Below are positions 32,475 through 39,579 of a stretch of DNA of 39,579 nt, piece after piece. Both the position numbers and the translations under genes were made by a program. Each line of letters begins with the position of its first letter. Position 1 is the first letter of the stretch. The DNA comes from Accumulibacter sp. (GTDB lineage: Bacteria > Pseudomonadota > Gammaproteobacteria > Burkholderiales > Rhodocyclaceae): the NCBI GenBank assembly GCA_020049495.1, contig JAIFKU010000066.1, positions 1 through 39,579 of the forward strand, given 5' to 3'. The notes under the pieces are model-generated. The model made no database searches, had not been told where the DNA came from, and worked only from the letters and a program-made list of their open reading frames with translations.

Positions 32475-33458
32475 CTATTTAGCCGTAACGCTGTCGAACA
32501 GTTCCACGCCATAATCCCCCTTGATCTGTGGCCAGACCTTGGCTTTTACGGTGTCGGCCATCGACTTCAGTTCGGCAGGAGTAAACTTGACCACTTGGGT
32601 GCCGTTCTTCTGCAGCAGGCCTTCGTACTCGGTGGTTTCCTTGGCCGCAGCGGCATAGCGCGCCTTTTCCATCGCCAGACCCGCTTCAACCAGCACCTTC
32701 TGATCCGCTGGGCTCAGCTTTTTGAAGGCGTCAATGCTGACATAAAGGAACCACATTTCGAGGTGGCTGTTGGTCGGCAGGTAAACCTTGGTCAAATCCT
32801 TGAAACTTCCCCAGTAGCCTTCGGCACCCGAGCCGATGGCACCGTCAACAATGCCTGTCTGCCAGGAGGTAAACGCCTCGGAGAAGGCAATCGGTGTCGC
32901 CTGATACCCCAGTGCTTCGGCCGTCTTCTCAAAGGACTTGATGCCCGGTACTCGAACCTTCATGCCTTTGTTGCCGGTGCCTTTCGGATCATTCGGCATC
33001 TTGGAGAGTGCCACGCCGCCAAAATACTTCGGATACAGACCGAGCACCTTGATGCCTTCTTTTTCGAACAGCTTGTCAACGGCGGTCATCATCTTGCCTT
33101 TGTGGTCAAAGACCACGGGAATCTGTTCAAAGGTTTCGACGATGTAAGGAGCGGTGACAATGCCAAGAGCCTTGGTGACATTGGTACCGACAGGCGCAAG
33201 CTGCATTTCGACGTCGCCCAGACCAACGCGTTCCTGAACTACCGTGTAGTTACCCAACTGGCTGGCCGGGAAAAGCTTGATCGTCAAACGGCCGCTGGTA
33301 CCCTTGGCCACTTCGGCGGCAAAAGCCTGCATATCAACATCTGTCGGCGTGCCGAGAGGACGGACATGCCCCAACTTGAACGTCGTTTGTGCGCAAACGG
33401 TCGAAGTCGCCATGACCAGCACAGTGGCGAGGGTAATTCCTAATTGACTCAATTTCAT
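32475..33458 (-). CDS. dctP: TRAP transporter solute-binding protein DctP
   Basis: This 327-aa periplasmic binding protein has a signal peptide ending about residue 23 (VCA before QTTFKLGHVR). DctP marks include FKLGHVRPLGTPTDVDM, the carboxylate-binding arginine region GMKVRVPGIKSFEKTAEALG, and SEAFTSWQTGIVDGAIGSG. It hands a carboxylate-type solute to the DctQM membrane pair. The arginine in MKVRVPG normally binds the ligand carboxylate. Its neighbour, an opine dehydrogenase, suggests an N-carboxyalkyl amino acid as ligand; that is inference. Confidence 0.92.
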   Translation of the reverse strand: MKLSQLGITLATVLVMATSTVCAQTTFKLGHVRPLGTPTDVDMQAFAAEVAKGTSGRLTIKLFPASQLGNYTVVQERVGLGDVEMQLAPVGTNVTKALGIVTAPYIVETFEQIPVVFDHKGKMMTAVDKLFEKEGIKVLGLYPKYFGGVALSKMPNDPKGTGNKGMKVRVPGIKSFEKTAEALGYQATPIAFSEAFTSWQTGIVDGAIGSGAEGYWGSFKDLTKVYLPTNSHLEMWFLYVSIDAFKKLSPADQKVLVEAGLAMEKARYAAAAKETTEYEGLLQKNGTQVVKFTPAELKSMADTVKAKVWPQIKGDYGVELFDSVTAK

Positions 33459-33516
33459 ATGATTCTCCTTGTTGCTTGACGACGAAAGAAAAAGCGAAGG
33501 GGAAGCCCTCGCTCGA

Positions 33517-34827
33517 CTATTGAACCAGCCCTGCCATACGCGGTAACCACAAACACAGATCCGGCCAGTAGGTAGTCAGGAAAACCACCGGTACGTAACC
33601 AAAAATCAGGAAGATCATGGTTGGCCCCAGGATTTCAGAGAACTCGCATTTGCCGACCCGCATGCCGAGGTAGAGAATGCTGGCGTACGGGGGCGTGACG
33701 CCACCCATGGCCAGATTGACGCCCATGATCGCGGCAAAGTGAATCGGATCAACGCCAATCGTTTTCATCAGCGGTAACAGCAGCGGGGCCACCAGAATCA
33801 TGCCGGTAATGTCATTGACGATCATGCCGACGACGAACAACAGCAGGTTGACCATGATCAGGATCCAGAACGGGTCCTTGGTGATCCCCATGACGATATC
33901 GATCAGTGCCTGCGGCACTTGCAACAGCACGTAAGTCTGACTGAGCATCAGGGTGAAGAAGATCATGGTCATGATCGAACCGATTGACTGCCCGGCTTCG
34001 ATACCCAGCGTCACCATCTTCTTGCCGCTCAGTTCCTTATAGACGAAGAACCCAATGGGTACCGCAACCACGCCACCTACAGCCGCCGCTTCGGTCGGTG
34101 TAAACACGCCGCCGTAGATGCCGCCGAGGATGATGAAGGGCAACAGTAGTGCCGGCACAACCCAGACCGTCGCCTTGACGTTTTTCGCCCGCTGTTCAGC
34201 CTTCGGCAACAGTTCGGTCAGCTTCAAGTCAAACTTGCGCGCCCAGATGAAGTTGATCGAGCAGAACATGATGATGACGCAAATGCCGGGACCGACAGTG
34301 GAGAGAAAACCAGCAAGAATCGAGGTCTCTGTCACCCATCCGTAAAAAATCATCACGATGCTCGGTGGAATCAGCAGCCCCAGAATTGAGGAGACCGTCA
34401 CCAATGCCGTCGCATAACCTCGCGGATAGCCTTGATCGACCATACGCGGAATCAGGATTGGTCCAGTAGCCGCTACGCCAGTAAAACCGGAGCCCGAAAT
34501 GGCTCCGATGATGCCGCAGGTGAGAACAGCAACAGCACCAATCCCGCCCCTGATCCGCCCGACAAAGATATCGACAAAATCAAGCAGGTATTTGGCAATG
34601 CCACTCGCCCCAATCAACATGCCGGCCAGAATGAACAACGGGCTGCCGAGCAGAATGAGCCCGATGGTCTGATTGAATCCCCACAGCATCATGCTCTTCA
34701 TTGAGGCGCCGCCAAGGACGGCCATGAAACTGAGTGCTCCGGCAAAACACCAGGGCAACGGTACGCTCATCATGAGGAGAAAAACAAGCAGGGCTACGTC
34801 CAGCGCAACGATCGTTAACATATCCAT
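33517..34827 (-). CDS. dctM: TRAP transporter large permease DctM
   Basis: This 436-aa DctM-type permease has about 12 membrane helices. Marks are LLGSPLFILAGMLIGASGIA near the start, VAATGPILIPRMVDQGYPRG, GGVFTPTEAAAVGGVVAVP and the C-terminal GVTPPYASILYLGMRVGKCE. It imports the solute with Na+ and works with DctQ and DctP. It starts 9 nt after dctQ. No truncation was noticed. Confidence 0.94.
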   Translation of the reverse strand: MDMLTIVALDVALLVFLLMMSVPLPWCFAGALSFMAVLGGASMKSMMLWGFNQTIGLILLGSPLFILAGMLIGASGIAKYLLDFVDIFVGRIRGGIGAVAVLTCGIIGAISGSGFTGVAATGPILIPRMVDQGYPRGYATALVTVSSILGLLIPPSIVMIFYGWVTETSILAGFLSTVGPGICVIIMFCSINFIWARKFDLKLTELLPKAEQRAKNVKATVWVVPALLLPFIILGGIYGGVFTPTEAAAVGGVVAVPIGFFVYKELSGKKMVTLGIEAGQSIGSIMTMIFFTLMLSQTYVLLQVPQALIDIVMGITKDPFWILIMVNLLLFVVGMIVNDITGMILVAPLLLPLMKTIGVDPIHFAAIMGVNLAMGGVTPPYASILYLGMRVGKCEFSEILGPTMIFLIFGYVPVVFLTTYWPDLCLWLPRMAGLVQ

Positions 34828-34836
34828 GTTTTTCCC

Positions 34837-35355
34837 CTATTTCTGCTTCTGATGTTGTAATGCAAGTTTGTAATCGTTGATCCGGTCTATCAACTCAACA
34901 ACCGAGAAGAACACCATGAGTACGATGCCGATAAAGAGCGCACTTTCAGCAAAGAACATCGGGAAGTAGAGCAGGTCGCTCAATTTCCATTTGTTGAGCG
35001 AGTACGAGAAGAACCAGAACGCCCAGTAGGCCGCCCAGCATCCGAAAAACACGGAAATCACCATACGCACCAGTTTGAACAGCGCAAGACTCTTCTCTTT
35101 TTTGATGTAGAGCACAAGTACGCCGCAGTCGATGTGATTCTGTGCCCTGGACGCCATGCTGCCACCCAGAAAGTAAAGCCAGATGGCAGGGAAGAGAAGA
35201 ATCTCTTCGATGCCCATCAGCGGGAGATTCAAGACGTAGCGGAGGATGACCTGAACGGTCACCAGAACAGGAATGATGACCAACAACCCCAGAACGATGG
35301 TGTTCTGGACGGCACTGATGGTACGGCACAGCGCACTGTCTGCAATACTTTTCAT
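34837..35355 (-). CDS. dctQ: TRAP transporter small permease DctQ
   Basis: This 172-aa DctQ-type protein has four membrane helices, with ILRYVLNLPLMGIEEILLFP and SRAQNHIDCGVL as family marks. The frame extends to 35403, but I chose ATG 35355 because TAGGAGCGG sits 7 nt upstream, and the extra 16 residues overlap the operator TTGTCGGACATTT. DctQ is the small membrane partner of DctM. It is the first gene of the operon dctQ-dctM-dctP. Confidence 0.88.
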   Translation of the reverse strand: MKSIADSALCRTISAVQNTIVLGLLVIIPVLVTVQVILRYVLNLPLMGIEEILLFPAIWLYFLGGSMASRAQNHIDCGVLVLYIKKEKSLALFKLVRMVISVFFGCWAAYWAFWFFSYSLNKWKLSDLLYFPMFFAESALFIGIVLMVFFSVVELIDRINDYKLALQHQKQK

Positions 35356-35392
35356 TCGACCGCTCCTATTTATCTGTACTGCTTCTGTCCTG

Positions 35393-35405
35393 TTGTCGGA
35401 CATTT
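35393..35405. promoter_or_regulatory. Operator TTGTCGGACATTT ahead of dctQ
   Basis: This copy of the GntR-type site (core TGTCGGACA) lies 38 nt upstream of the chosen dctQ ATG. A weaker partial copy TGTAGGACA is at 35477-35485. The GntR/FCD product encoded downstream is the likely binder. Confidence 0.65.
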
Positions 35406-35610
35406 GATTAGAAAAAAAACAGAAATCAGTTCAATGTTGAGTTTAAGAAAAAACAGAAAACAAAATGCATCTATGCTGTAGGACAACTGGACAGATGATT
35501 CACGCGCCGATTATGCCTTGCCTTGCCACGATATGCAAACCCATCAACCGTCTTGAAAATCGCGTCAAAAAAATTAACCATTACAAATTAACAGCGAAGA
35601 GAATTCACGC

Positions 35611-35639
35611 GGTGCAGGATCGATAAGCACCCCTGCACC
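35611..35639. terminator. Hairpin after ald, possible terminator
   Basis: GGTGCAGG (35611-35618) and CCTGCACC (35632-35639) form a perfect 8-bp stem 11 nt past the ald stop on the minus strand. No T-run follows, so it is a weak terminator candidate. Confidence 0.45.
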
Positions 35640-35649
35640 GACTCAAACC

Positions 35650-36765
35650 TCAGCCCAGCAACGTATCAGCATTCACGTAGTCGTACCCCAGGTCTTTTGC
35701 GACCGCTTCGTAGGTCACTTTGCCTTCGGCCACATTCAGTCCATTCCTGAGATGGACGCACTCCTTGAGCGCCTTCTTCCAGCCCTTGTCGGCCAGCGCG
35801 ATGGCATGCCCGATGGTGGCGTTGTTCAGGGCGAAGGTCGACGTCCGTGCAACAGCCCCAGGCATGTTGGCCACGCAGTAATGCACCACACCATCGACGA
35901 CAAAGGTCGGGTCGGCGTGAGTCGTCGCGTGCGAAGTCTCGAAACAGCCGCCCTGATCAATGGCTACATCGACCACGACCGCACCCGGCTTCATGCGCCT
36001 GATCATGTCCGCCGTCACCAGCTTGGGCGCAGCCGCACCCGGAATGAGCACGCCACCGATCACCAGATCGGCATCCAGCACGGCCACTTCAATACTGTGC
36101 GCATTGGAGAACATGGTGTTGATGCGATTGCCGAAAACCAGATCGAGCTGACGCAGACGATCGACACTCTTGTCGATCACAGTAACGCGTGCGCCCATGC
36201 CGATGGCCATTTGTAAGGCATTGGTGCCGACTACGCCGGCACCGATGATCACCACATGGCTGGCCGCCACGCCCGGCACACCACCGAGCAGGATGCCCAT
36301 GCCGCCCTTGGATTTTTCAAGGTGCGCGGCACCCGCCTGAACGGCCATGCGCCCGGCCACTTCACTCATCGGCGCCAGCAGAGGCAGGCTATTGCCCGGC
36401 CCGGTTATGGTTTCATAGGCGATGCAGATGGCACCGGACTTGACCAGCGCTTTGGTCTGTTCGGGATCGGGCGCAAGGTGCAGATAGGTGTACAAAATCT
36501 GGCCCGGTCGCAGCATCGCGCATTCCTGCGGCTGTGGTTCCTTGACCTTGACGATCATCTCCGACTGGGCAAAGATCGTCGCCGCATCGGGCGTCAGTTC
36601 GGCGCCGGCAGCCACATACTCCTCGTTGGTCAGACCAATGGAGAGGCCGGCGCCGGTCTGGACCAGCACACTGTGGCCGCGCGAAGTCAGTTCGCGAACG
36701 CTGGCCGGTGTCAGGCCGACGCGATATTCATGGTTCTTGATTTCCTTTGGTACGCCAATCTTCAT
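35650..36765 (-). CDS. ald: Alanine dehydrogenase
   Basis: This 371-aa NAD-dependent enzyme starts [20 protein letters not shown], the ald signature. Catalytic residues fit: Lys in [10 protein letters not shown] and His in [10 protein letters not shown]. The Rossmann fold is [19 protein letters not shown] and the product ends with a standard C-terminal helix. It converts alanine to pyruvate and ammonium. It is divergent from an ArgP-like LysR gene (145-bp gap), which may regulate it. It lies next to the TRAP-opine genes and may use alanine freed from an opine. Confidence 0.95.
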   Translation of the reverse strand: MKIGVPKEIKNHEYRVGLTPASVRELTSRGHSVLVQTGAGLSIGLTNEEYVAAGAELTPDAATIFAQSEMIVKVKEPQPQECAMLRPGQILYTYLHLAPDPEQTKALVKSGAICIAYETITGPGNSLPLLAPMSEVAGRMAVQAGAAHLEKSKGGMGILLGGVPGVAASHVVIIGAGVVGTNALQMAIGMGARVTVIDKSVDRLRQLDLVFGNRINTMFSNAHSIEVAVLDADLVIGGVLIPGAAAPKLVTADMIRRMKPGAVVVDVAIDQGGCFETSHATTHADPTFVVDGVVHYCVANMPGAVARTSTFALNNATIGHAIALADKGWKKALKECVHLRNGLNVAEGKVTYEAVAKDLGYDYVNADTLLG

Positions 36766-36910
36766 TGCAGTCTCTTCCGTATGGTGATCAAAATTGCGCT
36801 GTACGGAGTTTTATCCAAGCCCATTGAAAATAACAGAAATATTAACTATATTTTTGTTTGATAAGACTTGCTAATATTATTGCTACCTCTCATGCAAGCT
36901 GAAGAAAACC

Positions 36911-37873
36911 ATGAATGCCTTCACCCCGGATCTTCTGGAATGCCTGGCTGCCATTATCGAAGAAGGTGGCTTCGAGAAAGCTGCGGCACGCCTTTCGATA
37001 ACCCAATCCGCCGTCTCGCAGCGACTCCGCACACTTGAGACGCTGGCCGGAACGGTACTGCTGGTGCGCGGACGCCCGCTCAAACCGACCCCGGCTGGAC
37101 GCCTTCTGCTCAAGCACACGATGCAGATGCGCCTGCTGCATACCGACCTTGAACACGACCTGCGCAAGCTCAGCCCCGGGGCAAGCGGCAGCGCACGCGA
37201 GGAAGACCGGGTCTCCATAGCGGTCAACGCCGACAGCATCGCCACCTGGGCGTTGCCCGCTTTCGATGTGCTGGTCCGGCAGGGCTTGCCACTGGAAATC
37301 ATTACCGACGATCAGGATTTCACACAGGACTGGCTACGCGAAGGACAGGTCCTCGGCTGCGTGACAACACTCAAGCAGGCGCTGCGTGGCTGCAAGGTCG
37401 TTTCTCTCGGTGCCATGGACTATGTGGCCGTTGCCAGTCCGTCGGCGATCGAACGATTCTGTCCGGGCGGGCTGTCCGCGCACAGCTTTCGCAAGCTGCC
37501 GTTCGTCGCCTTCAACCGCAAGGATGACTTGCAGGCCGAGTTTGTCAGCCACGCATTGCGTTTGAAACAAGTCAGTCTTAACCAGTGCTTTGTTCCCAGC
37601 TCGGAAGGGCAGGTACGAGCGGTGCTGGCCGGATGGGGTGCCAGCGTGATCCCCGAACTGCTGGCGCGCCCGTATCTTGCGACAGGACAATTGACCAACC
37701 TTGCGCCGTCCGCTGCGATGAGCGTCAATCTCTATTGGCATTGCTGGAATCTTGATTCGGCCGTACTTAACGCGTTAACAACTGCAGTCACCTCTGCGGC
37801 AGAGCAGTCGTTGAGGACAGCTAAAAAGTCGGGCGCATCGGGAAATATGCCAGCAGTCCAGCGATCAATATGA
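36911..37873 (+). CDS. LysR-family regulator, ArgP-like
   Basis: This 320-aa LysR regulator has an N-terminal helix-turn-helix with FEKAAARLSITQSAVSQRLR (residues 19-38), similar to ArgP/LysG. ArgP-type proteins respond to basic amino acids and control amino acid export or biosynthesis. The effector domain has GCVTTLKQALRGCKVVSLGA and FCPGGLSAHSFRKLPFVAF, also ArgP-like. Divergent from ald, it probably controls ald in response to an amino acid. The start lies in an AT-rich region with a weak GAAG ribosome site. Confidence 0.82.
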   Translation: MNAFTPDLLECLAAIIEEGGFEKAAARLSITQSAVSQRLRTLETLAGTVLLVRGRPLKPTPAGRLLLKHTMQMRLLHTDLEHDLRKLSPGASGSAREEDRVSIAVNADSIATWALPAFDVLVRQGLPLEIITDDQDFTQDWLREGQVLGCVTTLKQALRGCKVVSLGAMDYVAVASPSAIERFCPGGLSAHSFRKLPFVAFNRKDDLQAEFVSHALRLKQVSLNQCFVPSSEGQVRAVLAGWGASVIPELLARPYLATGQLTNLAPSAAMSVNLYWHCWNLDSAVLNALTTAVTSAAEQSLRTAKKSGASGNMPAVQRSI

Positions 37874-38070
37874 GAATGCGCGGCAGGTCACGTGCAAATC
37901 CCTTTTTCACCCCGGAAAGCAATAATCTGACTCAGCGACACGACAGGAATGCTTTCTGGCCGGTTCCGGTATGAGCGTGGTGCGCCTCGCCGAGTCCAGG
38001 GCCCTGGCCGATGCCAAGGGCCGTGAACTCGAAAGAGTCCGCTTCGAAGTACGTGCGCTCAGAGCCTGCT
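37874..38070. other. Spacer with a possible gene remnant
   Basis: Between the ArgP-like gene and the alcohol dehydrogenase lies about 200 bp without an intact gene. A frame on the plus strand near 37950-38090 reads GSGMSVVRLAESRALADAKG and continues with coding-like composition. It has no start near it and I do not recognise a family, so it may be a remnant or chance. Confidence 0.4.
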
Positions 38071-39105
38071 TCAGGGTTGCAGAACGACCTTGAGTAATCC
38101 CGGTTCGCGATTGTAGAGGCGCTTGAACCAGACTTCGCCGTCGGCCAGCGGGGCGATAGCACTGACGATGGCGCGGGCGTCGATCTTCTTGCGCGCCATC
38201 AGGTCGAGCACCAGCGGGTATTCGTCGGACATCGCGCAGGACCCGTACAGGGCGATCTGGCGGGTAATGATGAGTTGCAGCGGGATCTCGACCTTCGGGC
38301 TGAAATTGCCGACCAGGGTCACGCTGCCGCCCTTGCGTACGGCGTCGATCGCGGTGCGGATCGGAGCAGTGGCGCCGACAGCTTCGATGGCGTGGTCAAC
38401 GCCGCGTCCCGAGGTCAGCGCACGGATCTTGGCCAGGCTGTCGGGCGCGGCCGGATCGAATACGGCATCGGCGCCGAAGCGCAGGGCGCTTTCCCGGCGC
38501 GACGGGTCGGTGTCGAGGCCGATGACCAGGCCGGAGGTGCTGGTGCGCAGGATCTGCAGCAGCAGCAGTCCGATCAGGCCGGTACCGACGACGACGAAGG
38601 AGTCACCAAGGGCGACCGGGGTGATGGCCAGAGCGTGGGCGGCCACCGCCGCCGGTTCGGCCAGCGAGGCGTCGATGTAATCGAGCCCGTCGGGCAGGGC
38701 GTAGGCAATGTGTTCGGGGATCACGACATATTCGGCGAAGGTACCCGAGCGGCTGTATTCGGTACACGAGACGCCGAGGACCTGGCGGTTGTCGCAGAGG
38801 TTGGTCTGGCCGCGGCGGCAGTAGAAGCACTTGCCGCAGTATTCGGTCGAGTCGAAGGTGATGCGCTCGCCGATACGGAAGCGGGTAACGCCCTTGCCGA
38901 CGTCGATGATTTCGCCCGAGGCTTCGTGGCCCATGATGATCGGCGGCTGGCGGCGGCCGGTCGATCCGTCGATGCCGTGAACGTCGGAGCCGCAGATCGA
39001 GGAGGCGCGCACCCGCACCAGAATGTCGTTATCATCCCGCAGGACGGGATCGGGAACGTCCTTATAGACCAGCTTGTTATATTCTTCGAGTACGAGCGCT
39101 TTCAT
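38071..39105 (-). CDS. Zinc-dependent medium-chain alcohol dehydrogenase
   Basis: This 344-aa MDR enzyme has the catalytic zinc residues in SSICGSDVHG and GHEASGEI, and a structural-zinc cluster YCGKCFYCRRGQTNLC. The Rossmann motif VVGTGLIGLLLLQIL lies at about residues 175-190. It resembles the sorbitol/threonine/galactitol-phosphate dehydrogenase branch; the substrate is unknown. It ends with a 3' region close to the gene-remnant spacer. GGAG precedes ATG 39105. Confidence 0.88.
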   Translation of the reverse strand: MKALVLEEYNKLVYKDVPDPVLRDDNDILVRVRASSICGSDVHGIDGSTGRRQPPIIMGHEASGEIIDVGKGVTRFRIGERITFDSTEYCGKCFYCRRGQTNLCDNRQVLGVSCTEYSRSGTFAEYVVIPEHIAYALPDGLDYIDASLAEPAAVAAHALAITPVALGDSFVVVGTGLIGLLLLQILRTSTSGLVIGLDTDPSRRESALRFGADAVFDPAAPDSLAKIRALTSGRGVDHAIEAVGATAPIRTAIDAVRKGGSVTLVGNFSPKVEIPLQLIITRQIALYGSCAMSDEYPLVLDLMARKKIDARAIVSAIAPLADGEVWFKRLYNREPGLLKVVLQP

Positions 39106-39538
39106 GAAAATCTCCAGTGGGGGTGCAGCCTGCCAGCACGATTAAGTTGTTCAGAAAAACAGTGTATATGGTATCACTATTGCCCGCTCGAACGAGCAAT
39201 GGGAATTGCTGAAAGCCATGAATGACGGACGCTTACAAGCGATCCACCTGACTCGGTAAATTGCAATCAGGCATGGGTGGCGTCAATCGGGTAAACTGGA
39301 CCCATGAGTTGGAATGAGATGGTTTTTCGTCTTGAGTTCTGGGGGATTCGCATTGGCAGCTACGTGCTGCTGGTCTTTGCCGATGACCCCGCCTGGCTGG
39401 CGTTCATGTTTTGCTAGCGGATCTGGGTGTCGGTATGGGATGGCCTGCTTGCCAGATCAACCCCGTTTCTGGCTAGTCTCGGGAAAACTGCAGACGCCGC
39501 TCGTATTCGTTTACATCATTGTTTGCCGTGGAGGAAGC
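39106..39538. other. Unassigned end region
   Basis: A 37-codon frame from 39304 (MSWNEMVFRLEFWGIRIGSY) stops at TAG 39415-39417 but continues, past the stop, with coding-like composition (ARSTPFLASLGKTADAARIR). This could be a broken membrane-protein gene; no family is recognised. A GCTCG-AA-CGAGC hairpin lies near 39188-39199. Confidence 0.4.
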
Positions 39539-39579
39539 ATGGGACTGAACCCCGTCTTTGTCGAGATTGAACCCTTGCG
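39539..39579 (+). CDS. Possible start of a gene running out of the window
   Basis: ATG 39539 follows GAGGAAGC and encodes MGLNPVFVEIEPL before the window ends. The frame is also open upstream without a stop for about 100 nt, so the true start may be earlier. Too short to assign. Confidence 0.35.
   Translation, partial: MGLNPVFVEIEPL

Noticed and set aside
37932..38162. 76-aa minus-strand frame next to the alcohol dehydrogenase
   Set aside because: Overlaps the dehydrogenase 3' end, no ribosome site and no family match.

Overview
The window is about 39.6 kb of GC-rich proteobacterial chromosome. Gene families and synteny (RaiA/HPF-TerC-BI-1 next to an NhaR-type regulator, NnrU, AtoSC with a sigma-54 promoter, TRAP transport) fit a betaproteobacterium, possibly Rhodocyclales. 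That placement is inferred from family resemblance only.

Left end (1-4.7 kb): accessory DNA full of broken genes. It opens with the 3' end of a group II intron (domains V and VI), then a DUF1232 protein, a CcbP-type calcium-binding protein, a WYL regulator carrying two lesions, and a ParE-type toxin-antitoxin pair. Next come the remains of a type I-C CRISPR-Cas locus: cas4 with a stop at codon 3, and about 25 codons of cas1 running straight into a relic type I-C repeat. The repeat abuts the last 39 codons of an alpha-2-macroglobulin-like gene, and an N-terminal DUF4160 scrap follows. NnrU closes the region.

4.7-16 kb: mostly housekeeping and stress genes: an MBL-fold hydrolase, a GFA protein, a macrodomain protein, a carboxyltransferase plus stand-alone biotin carrier pair, FKBP and an EamA transporter, a K+ channel, HtpX, and a minus-strand operon HPF-TerC-BI-1-DUF2062 divergent from an NhaR-like activator.

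16-23 kb: short-chain fatty acid / acetoacetate use. An AtoS-like kinase and an AtoC-like sigma-54 activator overlap by 4 bp. They are followed by a sigma-54 (-24/-12) promoter and atoD-atoA-atoE homologues.

23-27 kb: a gluconate 5-dehydrogenase-like SDR, then a compact three-gene cassette: a small membrane protein, a radical SAM/SPASM protein with a C-terminal region of about 240 residues I do not recognise, and a 147-aa protein ending in 14 asparagines. This is the best candidate for an undescribed system, perhaps a peptide- or protein-modifying one.

27-39.6 kb: a nitroreductase, pirin, azoreductase and its LysR neighbour. Then comes a minus-strand set TRAP dctQ-dctM-dctP, opine dehydrogenase and a GntR/FCD regulator with TGTCGGACA-type operators in front of dctQ, the dehydrogenase and the regulator. 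Alanine dehydrogenase with a divergent ArgP-like LysR follows, which suggests opine or related amino-carboxylate uptake and breakdown to pyruvate and ammonium. A zinc alcohol dehydrogenase and an unassigned end complete the window. Several intergenic regions carry dispersed inverted-repeat elements.
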